Both the position numbers and the translations under genes were made by a program. The notes under the pieces were generated by a model. That model was not told the DNA's origin, searched no databases, and saw only the letters and a program-made list of their open reading frames with translations. A stretch of 64,000 nucleotides of DNA. It comes from Limoniibacter endophyticus. GTDB lineage: Bacteria; Pseudomonadota; Alphaproteobacteria; Rhizobiales; Rhizobiaceae. Each line of letters begins with the position of its first letter. The stretch's first letter is position 1. The stretch spans positions 1 to 64,000 of the forward strand of contig NZ_BMZO01000012.1 in the NCBI RefSeq assembly GCF_014652835.1, given 5' to 3'. Positions 7,901 through 15,396 of this stretch are shown here, one piece after another.

Positions 7901-8740
7901 TCAGAGACTAAAGCTTTCGCCGAGGTAGAGGCGGCGGACATCCGGGTTCTGGACGATCTCATCCGGCAAGCCGTGTGTCAGTACCTGGCCAGCGTGAATA
8001 ATATAGGCACGGTCAATCAGACCAAGCGTCTCGCGGACATTGTGATCGGTGATCAGGACACCAATGCCGCGCGCCGTCAGATGGCGCACAAGCTGCTGAA
8101 TATCTGCAACTGCAATTGGGTCGATGCCTGCGAATGGTTCATCGAGCAGCATGTAGTTCGGTCGGCTGGCAAGCGCACGGGCAATTTCGAGACGGCGGCG
8201 TTCGCCACCCGACAAAGCGATTGCCGGCGACTTGCGCAGGTGCACTATGTGGAATTCTTCCAGCAATGCGTCGAGCTGCTTCGTGCGCTCCTTCGAGCTT
8301 TTCTCGACGACTTCAAGGACTGCCTTGATATTGTCTTCAACGGTCAAGCCGCGAAAGATGGAGGCCTCTTGTGGAAGATAGCCGATGCCCAGGCGCGCGC
8401 GTCGATACATTGGCATGTTCGTGACATCGAAGCCATCGACTTCGATTACGCCTTGATCGACGGGAACAAGTCCGGTCACCATGTAGAAACACGTAGTCTT
8501 GCCGGCGCCATTCGGACCAAGCAAGCCCACAGCTTCGCCGGCGCGCACACCGAGCGAAACGCCGCTCACGACCTGGCGATTCTTGTAGCTCTTCGTCAAC
8601 CCGCGGGCGATCAACGTGCCCTTGAGCTGACTTTTGTCAAGAATGAGGTTCGGCGCAGCGATGTTGGCAGGGGGCCTTTTATCAGGCACGTCCTCCGACT
8701 TCACAGCCGCACGTCTTTTGGAAAGAAGCGTTTTGATCAC
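7901..8740 (-). CDS. lptB: LPS export ABC transporter ATPase LptB
   Basis: LptB is the cytoplasmic ATPase that drives lipopolysaccharide extraction from the inner membrane with LptF/LptG. Visible motifs are Walker A ([12 protein letters not shown]), Q-loop region ([12 protein letters not shown]), signature ([14 protein letters not shown]), Walker B ([13 protein letters not shown]) and the H-loop (ITDHNVRE). I chose the GTG at 8740 because it overlaps the lptA stop as GTGA; an open frame continues to an ATG at 8806 inside lptA, giving 301 residues. From the GTG the protein has 279 residues, with an N-terminal extension of about 40 residues (rich in Lys, Arg, Pro, Ala) before the ABC domain that many LptB proteins lack. 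It is the last gene of lptC-lptA-lptB. Confidence 0.94.
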   Translation of the reverse strand: MIKTLLSKRRAAVKSEDVPDKRPPANIAAPNLILDKSQLKGTLIARGLTKSYKNRQVVSGVSLGVRAGEAVGLLGPNGAGKTTCFYMVTGLVPVDQGVIEVDGFDVTNMPMYRRARLGIGYLPQEASIFRGLTVEDNIKAVLEVVEKSSKERTKQLDALLEEFHIVHLRKSPAIALSGGERRRLEIARALASRPNYMLLDEPFAGIDPIAVADIQQLVRHLTARGIGVLITDHNVRETLGLIDRAYIIHAGQVLTHGLPDEIVQNPDVRRLYLGESFSL

Positions 8741-9312
8741 TGATTCTGGCTGCCCGGTTGAAGAAGCATACGTACGCGGCCCGAACCGCTCTGCTGCGAC
8801 TTGCACCCTTCCAGGTCGGCTTTGCCGGAGTTCATCTGGATCGTGAGCTTGCAGCCAGTCAGAACATTGTCGCCCTCTGAGAGAACAACCTTTTCGCCCG
8901 TCATTATGAGCACCTCGGTTGCCATGTCGAATGTAGCCCTGTCACCCGTGGCAACACGGTTCTCCGATTTCACGTAGACCTTCTGTTCGACTTCCAGCCG
9001 TTCTATATTACCGCCCTGAGACGAGGTGCTGGCGTCAGCGCCTTCCGTCCGGTAATGCACTACCATGCGACCCGCGCGCATGACCGTTGGTCCCTGCGTC
9101 GCCTGGACATTGCCGGAGAACACGGCCACACGTTCTGCATCACGTACTTCGAGCCGATCGCTTTCGATTTCGATGGGCTGGTCGCCTGACAGGTTGAGGT
9201 CGGCAAGCCCTGAACGGGATTGCTGGGCATACGCCATAGTTCCGGTGCTCAGGATCAAGAGAAGGCCGAACAGAGCGGCAGAGTGCTTATTCCAAAACAG
9301 TGTCTTTTGCAT
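8737..9312 (-). CDS. lptA: LPS transport periplasmic protein LptA
   Basis: LptA forms the periplasmic bridge that carries LPS from LptC to LptD. The 191-residue precursor has a signal peptide (hydrophobic core [17 protein letters not shown], cleavage near residue 30). The OstA-like beta-jellyroll follows, with [32 protein letters not shown] and [20 protein letters not shown]. Length and motif order fit the family. The start overlaps the 3' end of lptC by 26 bases, and the stop overlaps the lptB start, so the three are one translationally coupled unit. Confidence 0.93.
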   Translation of the reverse strand: MQKTLFWNKHSAALFGLLLILSTGTMAYAQQSRSGLADLNLSGDQPIEIESDRLEVRDAERVAVFSGNVQATQGPTVMRAGRMVVHYRTEGADASTSSQGGNIERLEVEQKVYVKSENRVATGDRATFDMATEVLIMTGEKVVLSEGDNVLTGCKLTIQMNSGKADLEGCKSQQSGSGRVRMLLQPGSQNQ

Positions 9313-9994
9313 CTACCATCGTCCCCTGGGCCGGCTCATCCTGTCGATTTGTCTTTTGTTGATTGGCCGATTTTGAATCAATACGCAACCGTACGCTATT
9401 TTCGAAGAGGATGATCTTGCCGTTTTCGCTTATTTGCATGGAGTTTGCCGTTAGGTTTGCTCCCTCCATGGAGATCGCGACGGGGCTGCTGGTGCTAAGA
9501 GCACCGCCGCGAATATCAATAGAAGCATCCTGCAATTCGGCACGCTTTCCATCGCTTGTCTCGACAATGATGGGCGAGGGAACGGTAAGAGAATTCTCAG
9601 TCCGGTTGAAGATGCCTTTTGCCGCTGTAATTCGGGCAGAAACGTCTGCGTCCATCGGAATGCGCGCATTAACATCTTCCAGCGTAATAATGTCGAGTGC
9701 TGCCGGATCTTGAATTGCTCTGGCTGCCGTCAGAAGATAGGGCAGATTTTCCTGCGTGAAACCATTGAGCGTCGGATTAGCCATTACAAGCTTTCCATCC
9801 GACGTTGCGCTGTCGACAACATTGACCGTCTGGGGTGCGTCTGGCGTCACGGCATAAGTATAGGCCAGGAAGGTGCCGCCCAGGAGGACGGCGAGCGCCG
9901 GCAGAATGATCTTGAGGCGTTGAACGCGGCGCGAATGACTTTGCGCCTTCGCGAAATCGCGATTGCGTTCAATGACGATCCCGTCGCCAGTCAT
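9287..9994 (-). CDS. lptC: LPS export bitopic membrane protein LptC
   Basis: The product has a cytoplasmic head (TGDGIVIERNRDFAKAQ), one membrane segment (KIILPALAVLLGGTFLAYTY) and a periplasmic LptC/DUF1239-type beta domain (NPTLNGFTQENLPYLLTAAR, later GKIILFENSVRLRID). It docks on LptBFG and hands LPS to LptA. The ATG at 9994 gives 235 residues. A TTG at 10015 with GAGGA upstream would add seven residues, and I cannot decide between them with certainty. The gene overlaps lptA. Ribonuclease D, often found upstream in relatives, is not seen. Confidence 0.86.
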   Translation of the reverse strand: MTGDGIVIERNRDFAKAQSHSRRVQRLKIILPALAVLLGGTFLAYTYAVTPDAPQTVNVVDSATSDGKLVMANPTLNGFTQENLPYLLTAARAIQDPAALDIITLEDVNARIPMDADVSARITAAKGIFNRTENSLTVPSPIIVETSDGKRAELQDASIDIRGGALSTSSPVAISMEGANLTANSMQISENGKIILFENSVRLRIDSKSANQQKTNRQDEPAQGTMVDAKDTVLE

Positions 9995-10354
9995 TTGTTT
10001 CTTTGTTCCAGCCAAACGTGCCAGGTCCTCATCGGTGGAAAGGCGGCTTCACATAGGGCAGACGATTTGCGACGCCCGGAATATCCTAGTATGCAGCCTG
10101 CTCTTTCGGCTTTTGAAATAGATCGGTCTGTCGGCCTGATCCTGGCGAGAATCCATGCGCTTTAAGAAAGGCCGTACGGTGCCCGGTATATGGTGCTTTG
10201 ATGTCCTTTGCGAAAGAAGGCAACGAAATTTTCGTAACAGTCCGACTTGAAAGGGAATATATACCTGTTTTTCCCTTGTCGCTTCTACTGATCGTAAAAG
10301 TCATGTAGGAAAACGCTCGATGAAAAGATATGGGTCTGGAAGGGTCGAAGCGCG
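9995..10354. other. Divergent intergenic region lptC / sppA
   Basis: About 360 bases separate the divergent lptC and sppA starts. No convincing small gene, RNA or repeat is visible. Frames that cross it have no ribosome-binding site or family features. The region presumably carries the two promoters. Confidence 0.5.
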
Positions 10355-11326
10355 ATGGCATTTCAAGTCGAGGAGATGATTGATCGCAGCCGCCTGCGGC
10401 GCAAGCTGAGCTTCTGGCGGATCATCACTCTATTTGTCATTGCATTTATGGGTGTTTTCGTTGCGTCGTCCTTTGGCTTGTTCAAAGACGCCGGGACTGC
10501 TCTCCCTCACATCGCGAAGATACGTATCGAAGGCACAATCCTTGAAGATGAGGATTTGATTGAGCGACTAGGAAAGATCGCCAAATCAGATACCGTCAAA
10601 GGCCTGATAGTCGTTATCGATTCTCCCGGTGGCACAACTGTCGGAGGTGAAGCAATTTTCGGCGAATTGCGTACCGTCGCCGAGAGGAAACCGGTTGTAG
10701 CACAACTCGGAACGCTCGCAGCCTCTGCTGGGTATATGATCGCTAGCGCGGCTGATCACATCGTCTCGCGCGAGACCTCGATTGTCGGTTCGATCGGCGT
10801 ATTGGCTCAGTTTCCAGACGTTTCAGAGTTGATGGCAAAATTGGGCATTCGCTGGGAAGCCATAAAATCTTCACCACTTAAGGCTGAACCTAACCCCTTT
10901 ACGCCAACGACCGATGACGAGCGAGCGATGATGCGGGCCATGATCATGGACAGCTACGACTGGTTCGTTGACCTTGTCGCGTCACGCCGGCCATTGACGC
11001 GTGAAGAAGTGCTTCCTCTTGCAAACGGTGCCGTCTTTACCGGTCGCCAGGCGCTCACCAACAAGCTTGTCGATCAACTCGGTGGAGAGCGGGAAGCGAT
11101 TGCGTGGCTGCACTCCAAAGGGGTTGATGAAACCCTTCAAGTCATAGAGTGGAAGCCGAAGGAGAGTAGTCTACCGCTATCATTGGCGCCTTTTGCGCAA
11201 GCCAGCCTCAATCCGCAGGCTCTTGGAGCGATTTTGAAGCAAATGGGTCTTGATCGCTTCGTCCTTGACGGCATGGTATCGGTCTGGCACCCTGACGCTT
11301 CTTTCGGGGGAAAGAGTGTCCGTTAG
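10355..11326 (+). CDS. sppA: Signal peptide peptidase SppA, short form
   Basis: This is a membrane-anchored S49 serine protease that degrades cleaved signal peptides. The 323-residue product has an N-terminal membrane anchor (IITLFVIAFMGVFVASSFGL) and the ClpP-like core: VVIDSPGGTTVGGEAIF, then GTLAASAGYMIASAADHI with nucleophile Ser124. The Lys partner lies near 171-176 (AIKSSPLKAEPNPF). Only one S49 domain is present, so this is the short type, not the 600-residue E. coli type. It is followed 42 bases later by ihfB on the same strand, a common pairing in proteobacteria. Confidence 0.93.
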   Translation: MAFQVEEMIDRSRLRRKLSFWRIITLFVIAFMGVFVASSFGLFKDAGTALPHIAKIRIEGTILEDEDLIERLGKIAKSDTVKGLIVVIDSPGGTTVGGEAIFGELRTVAERKPVVAQLGTLAASAGYMIASAADHIVSRETSIVGSIGVLAQFPDVSELMAKLGIRWEAIKSSPLKAEPNPFTPTTDDERAMMRAMIMDSYDWFVDLVASRRPLTREEVLPLANGAVFTGRQALTNKLVDQLGGEREAIAWLHSKGVDETLQVIEWKPKESSLPLSLAPFAQASLNPQALGAILKQMGLDRFVLDGMVSVWHPDASFGGKSVR

Positions 11327-11368
11327 CTTTTTTCAAGCGCATATTTCCGCATTCAGGATGCAACGTTC

Positions 11369-11656
11369 ATGATCAAGTCGGAGCTGGTCCATATCATCGC
11401 CGAGCGCAATCCGCATCTCGCGACGCGCGACGTCGAGGCCATCGTTAATGCTGTTTTGAATGAAATTTCCGATGCGTTGGCAGACGGAAATCGCGTGGAG
11501 CTTCGGGGCTTTGGCGCCTTTTCCGTCAAGAATCGTCCTGCCAGAACGGGCCGGAACCCTCGGACGGGTGATGCCGTTGAGGTCGATGAGAAATGGGTTC
11601 CGTTTTTCAAGACCGGCAAGGAACTGCGCGAGCGCCTGAATATGGACGACGAATAG
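11369..11656 (+). CDS. ihfB: Integration host factor beta subunit
   Basis: The 95-residue product is the beta chain of the DNA-bending heterodimer IHF. It has the HU/IHF fold with the DNA-intercalating arm ([20 protein letters not shown]) and the beta-type start [20 protein letters not shown] helps sigma-54 activators contact polymerase, so it may act with rpoN and the dct genes of this window. The neighbouring order sppA-ihfB-LapA-domain gene is typical. Confidence 0.95.
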   Translation: MIKSELVHIIAERNPHLATRDVEAIVNAVLNEISDALADGNRVELRGFGAFSVKNRPARTGRNPRTGDAVEVDEKWVPFFKTGKELRERLNMDDE

Positions 11657-11685
11657 GCCGTCAATATTTCTGAAAGGACATGGGT

Positions 11686-12006
11686 ATGATCAATCGGCTG
11701 GTGGTCGTTCTCATCATCGTACCGATGGCGGCGCTTCTGATCGCGTTTTCCGTTGCGAATCGCGCGCCGACCTTGCTCACCTTCGATCCTTTCAATCCCG
11801 GCAATCCAGCATTAAGCATCCAATTGCCGCTGTTCCTGCTTCTTTTCGTGGCCTTCGCGCTCGGCCTGCTGGCTGGCAGCATGATTACTTGGTCGCGGCA
11901 GAGTCGATATCGCAAGCTTGCACGGGAGCGCGACCGCGAAGCGCAGTCTCTTCGTCATGCCGCTAAGGCGCAAGGCCAACAGAGTGTTCCAGCGCTTCGC
12001 CCCTGA
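11686..12006 (+). CDS. LapA-domain (DUF1049) inner-membrane protein
   Basis: The small protein has two membrane segments (LVVVLIIVPMAALLIAFSVA and LFLLLFVAFALGLLAGSMIT) separated by a short loop, then a basic cytoplasmic tail that may form a coiled coil. This is the LapA/LPS-assembly-protein-A domain pattern; in enterobacteria LapA acts with LapB in controlling LPS synthesis, but no lapB follows here. The ATG at 11686 is chosen because AAAGGA lies 7 bases upstream. The ATG at 11680 would be too close to that site. Confidence 0.83.
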   Translation: MINRLVVVLIIVPMAALLIAFSVANRAPTLLTFDPFNPGNPALSIQLPLFLLLFVAFALGLLAGSMITWSRQSRYRKLARERDREAQSLRHAAKAQGQQSVPALRP

Positions 12007-12012
12007 TAGCCT

Positions 12013-12693
12013 TCACTCGAAAGCGTTTAGCTTTTTTAGAAGTGGCGGAAGTTCGATGAAGGTGCGCACGACGTAATCTGCGCCGTTCTTCGCCAATGTA
12101 TCGTAATGCTCCGCACCACAGTGACCTCCTCCAGCAAAACCGATAACCGTCATTCCTGCCGCTTTCGCGCCACGCATGCCGTTGATGCTATCTTCGATGA
12201 CCACGCATCGTGATGGCTCTGCGCCTAACGTATGAGCCGCATGCAGGAAGAGATCAGGCGCGGGTTTTCCGTGCTGGACCATTTGTGCGGAGAAGACCGC
12301 CTCGCCGAACAGTGGAGCAAGACCAGTATGAGCGAGCTTCCAATGCAGGCGCTCTGTGCCGCTGTTGGATGCTACGCAAACTTTCTTTTTGATCTGCGAG
12401 ATCACGTCGTTCGCATTGGCCATGGCAGTCAGTTTGGTCTCGATCATAGCCGCTACGACTTGATGAAGGCCTTCAAAGAACATCGGATCGGCCGGTTTCC
12501 CGGTGCAATCGAAGATGAGTTTCTCGATGCGCTTTTGCCATTCCGGGTAAGAAAGGCCCATATAAGTCGCGACATAGAGGCTGCGCTCGATCGTCACTCC
12601 GATTGTTCGGAGTTGCGCCAGCTCGCAAGCGAGATAGATTTCCTCGCTGTTGACCAGAACGCCGTCGCAGTCAAAAATTACGAGATCCATCAT
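12013..12693 (-). CDS. HAD-family hydrolase, beta-phosphoglucomutase/YieH-like
   Basis: This 226-residue HAD phosphatase has all four motifs: VIFDCDGVLVNSE (nucleophile Asp and acid Asp), VCVASNSG (motif II Ser), GKPAPDLFLHAA (motif III Lys) and CVVIEDSINGMRGAKAAGM (motif IV). The substrate is probably a small phosphorylated metabolite such as a sugar phosphate or pyrimidine nucleotide. It is convergent with the upstream LapA-domain gene, and nothing in the context fixes its role. Confidence 0.82.
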   Translation of the reverse strand: MMDLVIFDCDGVLVNSEEIYLACELAQLRTIGVTIERSLYVATYMGLSYPEWQKRIEKLIFDCTGKPADPMFFEGLHQVVAAMIETKLTAMANANDVISQIKKKVCVASNSGTERLHWKLAHTGLAPLFGEAVFSAQMVQHGKPAPDLFLHAAHTLGAEPSRCVVIEDSINGMRGAKAAGMTVIGFAGGGHCGAEHYDTLAKNGADYVVRTFIELPPLLKKLNAFE

Positions 12694-12851
12694 TCACCCC
12701 CGGGATACCAATTTCGATGTCTGAGGGTTTGTCTGTTCGGCTTCGTGAAATCAAGCCAAGATGGAAAATGGACAAAAAAAGCGTTTGGTTGCCACCATGA
12801 GGCAAGCTGTGGCAAAAGCCGCCTTGAAACAAGTTTACTGAAAGAGCAGAA

Positions 12852-13994
12852 GTGGCGAAGGATCGCAAACGCAATGGCGCTGGGCGCAAGGATCAAGGAA
12901 CGCCGCGCGTTGCCAGACCGGCATCTGTGCCGCGTGAATATGCCGTGCGCGTCAAGGGCGCGAGGACGAAGCTCGACCGCCCTGCCCAGAAGGTTTCCAC
13001 AAGCGTAGTTCATCCGAACGAAGGTGGGTCATCAGAAGCAGCGGCCAAGCGGGAACTTTTACCTCCGCGCTCCGACGCGCCTTTGCCCGAAGAGCGTCTT
13101 CCAGTCATTCTGGAAGTTATGCCGGAAGAAAATTATGCATTGCTCGACAGCGGCAATGGGCGCAAGCTCGAGCAGTACGGCCACATTCGCATCATGCGTC
13201 CGGAAGGCCAGGCATTGTGGCAACCGGCTCTTAATGACACAGAGTGGGAGAAGGCCGACGCTATCTTTACGGGCGATACGGATGAAGAAGGCATGGGCCG
13301 CTGGCGCTTCCCGCATGAGCCGCTCGGCGAAACTTGGCCGATGAAGCATGATGAAATCGATTATCTCGGTCGCTTCACTTCGTTTCGGCATGTCGGCGTT
13401 TTTCCGGAACAGGCACCGCACTGGCGCTTCATGTCCGAGCAGATCAGAGATCGTCTGAAAGGTCGTAAGGGTTCAGAGGTTCGCGTTCTCAATCTCTTCG
13501 GCTATACAGGCGTTGCGTCGCTCGTTGCCGCACAGGCGGGTGCCCACGTCACCCATGTGGACGCCTCGAAGCGCGCGATCGGCTGGGCGCGTGAGAATCA
13601 GGAAATGGCGGGCCTTGCTGATAAGCCTATCCGTTGGATTTGCGAAGACGCCATGAAATTTCTCGAGCGCGAGGTTCGTCGTGGCAACAGCTACGACATT
13701 CTGCTGCTGGACCCACCGGCATATGGTCGAGGACCAAAGGGTGAAGTTTGGCAATTGTTCGAGGATTTGCCGGCGCTTTGTCATCTTGCGCGTCAACTGA
13801 CCTCACCCGACGCGCTTTCCGTAGTGCTGACGGCTTATTCAATCCGGGCTTCTTTCTTCGCAATTCACGCGCTCCTGCGCGATTCTTTCGCGGGTATGGG
13901 TGGCCGCATCGAGTCTGGCGAGTTGGTTATCCGTGAGAAGTCAGCCGGTCGCGCGCTTTCCACCTCTCTCTTTTCCCGATGGATCAACGCATGA
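12852..13994 (+). CDS. Class I SAM-dependent methyltransferase, RlmK/RlmI-like
   Basis: A basic, disordered N-terminal arm of about 85 residues precedes a Rossmann methyltransferase domain: NLFGYTGVASLVAAQAGAHV is the SAM-binding motif I, VDASKRAIGWA follows, and ILLLDPPAYGRGPKGEVW is the catalytic DPPxxG motif of rRNA cytosine or guanine methyltransferases. The likely substrate is 23S rRNA, but the exact base cannot be inferred. Translation starts at a GTG. The stop overlaps the start of the next RNA methyltransferase as ATGA, so the two are coupled. Confidence 0.82.
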   Translation: MAKDRKRNGAGRKDQGTPRVARPASVPREYAVRVKGARTKLDRPAQKVSTSVVHPNEGGSSEAAAKRELLPPRSDAPLPEERLPVILEVMPEENYALLDSGNGRKLEQYGHIRIMRPEGQALWQPALNDTEWEKADAIFTGDTDEEGMGRWRFPHEPLGETWPMKHDEIDYLGRFTSFRHVGVFPEQAPHWRFMSEQIRDRLKGRKGSEVRVLNLFGYTGVASLVAAQAGAHVTHVDASKRAIGWARENQEMAGLADKPIRWICEDAMKFLEREVRRGNSYDILLLDPPAYGRGPKGEVWQLFEDLPALCHLARQLTSPDALSVVLTAYSIRASFFAIHALLRDSFAGMGGRIESGELVIREKSAGRALSTSLFSRWINA

Positions 13995-14848
13995 ACGACC
14001 GTGAAAAAAGACTGCAAGGTCCGGGCCGCGTCAAGGAAGTTACCAGCCTGAGCAATCCGATTGTCAAGGATATCAAGGCGCTACAACTTAAAAAACATCG
14101 CGATGAGCAAAAAGCCTTCATGGCCGAAGGTCTAAAGCTCGTGATCGACGCCCTGGAACTGGGCTGGTCGATGACGACGTTGATCTTCGCGAAAAGCGCA
14201 CGCGGTAATCCTTTGATCGAGAAAACAGCGGCGCGTGCCGTGGCTAGCGGCGCAGATGTGCTGGAAGTGTCGGAAAAGGTGCTGGGTGCAATTACAAGAC
14301 GCGATAATCCGCAGATGGTCGTCGGTATTTTCAAGCAAACGATGCTACCCCTCGACAAGCTGAAACCTGCGGGGACGGACGTCTACATCGCGCTCGATCG
14401 TGTGCGTGATCCAGGCAACCTCGGAACGGTCATTCGCACGGCCGATGCTGTAGGGGCAAAGGGGGTCATACTGGTTGGCGATACGGTTGATCCGTTTTCG
14501 CTGGAAACCGTGCGTGCAACAATGGGCTCCATTTTTGCCGTGCCGCTTCTGAAATCGTCTGCCGGCGAATTTCTCTTCTGGCGCGAAAAGATTAATGCCC
14601 TCGTGGTGGGAACACATCTTCGGGGATCGGTTGATTATCGCTCGGTCGATTATTCCGGGAGACCTGTCATTCTCCTTATGGGTAATGAGCAGCAAGGGCT
14701 GCCCGATCCGCTTGCTAATGGCTGTGAAAAGCTGGTTCGCATTCCGCAGGAGGGGCGCGCGGATTCGCTTAACCTTGCGGTCGCTACGGGCGTAATGCTC
14801 TATGAGATTCGTCGCTCGGTCTTGCCGGACGGAGGCTACCATGCCTGA
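13991..14848 (+). CDS. TrmH/SpoU-family RNA 2'-O-methyltransferase
   Basis: This is a trefoil-knot (SPOUT) methyltransferase. An N-terminal RNA-binding domain (VTSLSNPIVKDIKALQLKKH) precedes the three SpoU motifs: LDRVRDPGNLGTVIRTADAV, VILLMGNEQQGLPD and IPQEGRADSLNLAVATGVML. It probably methylates a ribose in rRNA or tRNA. I chose the ATG at 13991, which overlaps the stop of the upstream methyltransferase (ATGA). A further ATG at 13979 lies inside that gene. It runs into lspA with an 8-base overlap. Confidence 0.87.
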   Translation: MNDREKRLQGPGRVKEVTSLSNPIVKDIKALQLKKHRDEQKAFMAEGLKLVIDALELGWSMTTLIFAKSARGNPLIEKTAARAVASGADVLEVSEKVLGAITRRDNPQMVVGIFKQTMLPLDKLKPAGTDVYIALDRVRDPGNLGTVIRTADAVGAKGVILVGDTVDPFSLETVRATMGSIFAVPLLKSSAGEFLFWREKINALVVGTHLRGSVDYRSVDYSGRPVILLMGNEQQGLPDPLANGCEKLVRIPQEGRADSLNLAVATGVMLYEIRRSVLPDGGYHA

Positions 14849-15341
14849 GGCAAAGACTGGCATACGCGCCTGGTTATGGCTGCTTTTTACGGTAGTTGCG
14901 ACCGTTGCCGTGGACCAATGGCTCAAAATGCTGGTTACCATGCACATGGAACTCTACCAGCAAATCGATCTCCTTCCCTTTTTTGCACTTTATCGCACGT
15001 TCAACACGGGCGTAGCTTTCTCCATGCTCTCTTTCATCGATGATCGTGGCTTGGTGCTTCTTTCGCTCGTGGTGATCGCCTTCGTCCTTTATCTGTTCTA
15101 CAAGTCCGATCCGAGGCAGAAGATTGCCCGTCTTGGTTTTGCGCTCGTTGTCGGCGGAGCCGTCGGTAATGTGATTGACCGCGCTCTACTCGGCCACGTC
15201 GTCGATTATTTCCTCTTCCATACGCCAGGATGGTCCTTTGCCGTGTTCAATCTGGCCGATGCGTTCATCAGTGTAGGCGCAGCATTGATCGTTCTTGACG
15301 AATTGCTTCAATTGCGCCGAAACAAAAAAGCAGATCGATAA
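14841..15341 (+). CDS. lspA: Lipoprotein signal peptidase LspA
   Basis: LspA is the aspartyl peptidase of the inner membrane that removes signal peptides from diacylglyceryl-modified prolipoproteins. The 166-residue product has four membrane segments and the conserved parts VAVDQWLK, FNTGVAFS, GGAVGNVIDR (Asp113) and FAVFNLADAFISVG (Asp140), which supply the two catalytic aspartates. The ATG at 14841 has GGAGG upstream; an earlier in-frame ATG at 14802 lies within the preceding gene and lacks support. Confidence 0.96.
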   Translation: MPEAKTGIRAWLWLLFTVVATVAVDQWLKMLVTMHMELYQQIDLLPFFALYRTFNTGVAFSMLSFIDDRGLVLLSLVVIAFVLYLFYKSDPRQKIARLGFALVVGGAVGNVIDRALLGHVVDYFLFHTPGWSFAVFNLADAFISVGAALIVLDELLQLRRNKKADR

Positions 15342-15396
15342 AATTTTAGTGCTCTCGAATATCGTTACATAAGGGCTTTCTGTCATTGTAGCGCTT

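Noticed and set aside
7745-8743. Open frame of 332 codons on the plus strand antisense to lptB
   Set aside because: The minus strand carries all LptB motifs. The antisense protein has no family features and lacks a ribosome-binding site.
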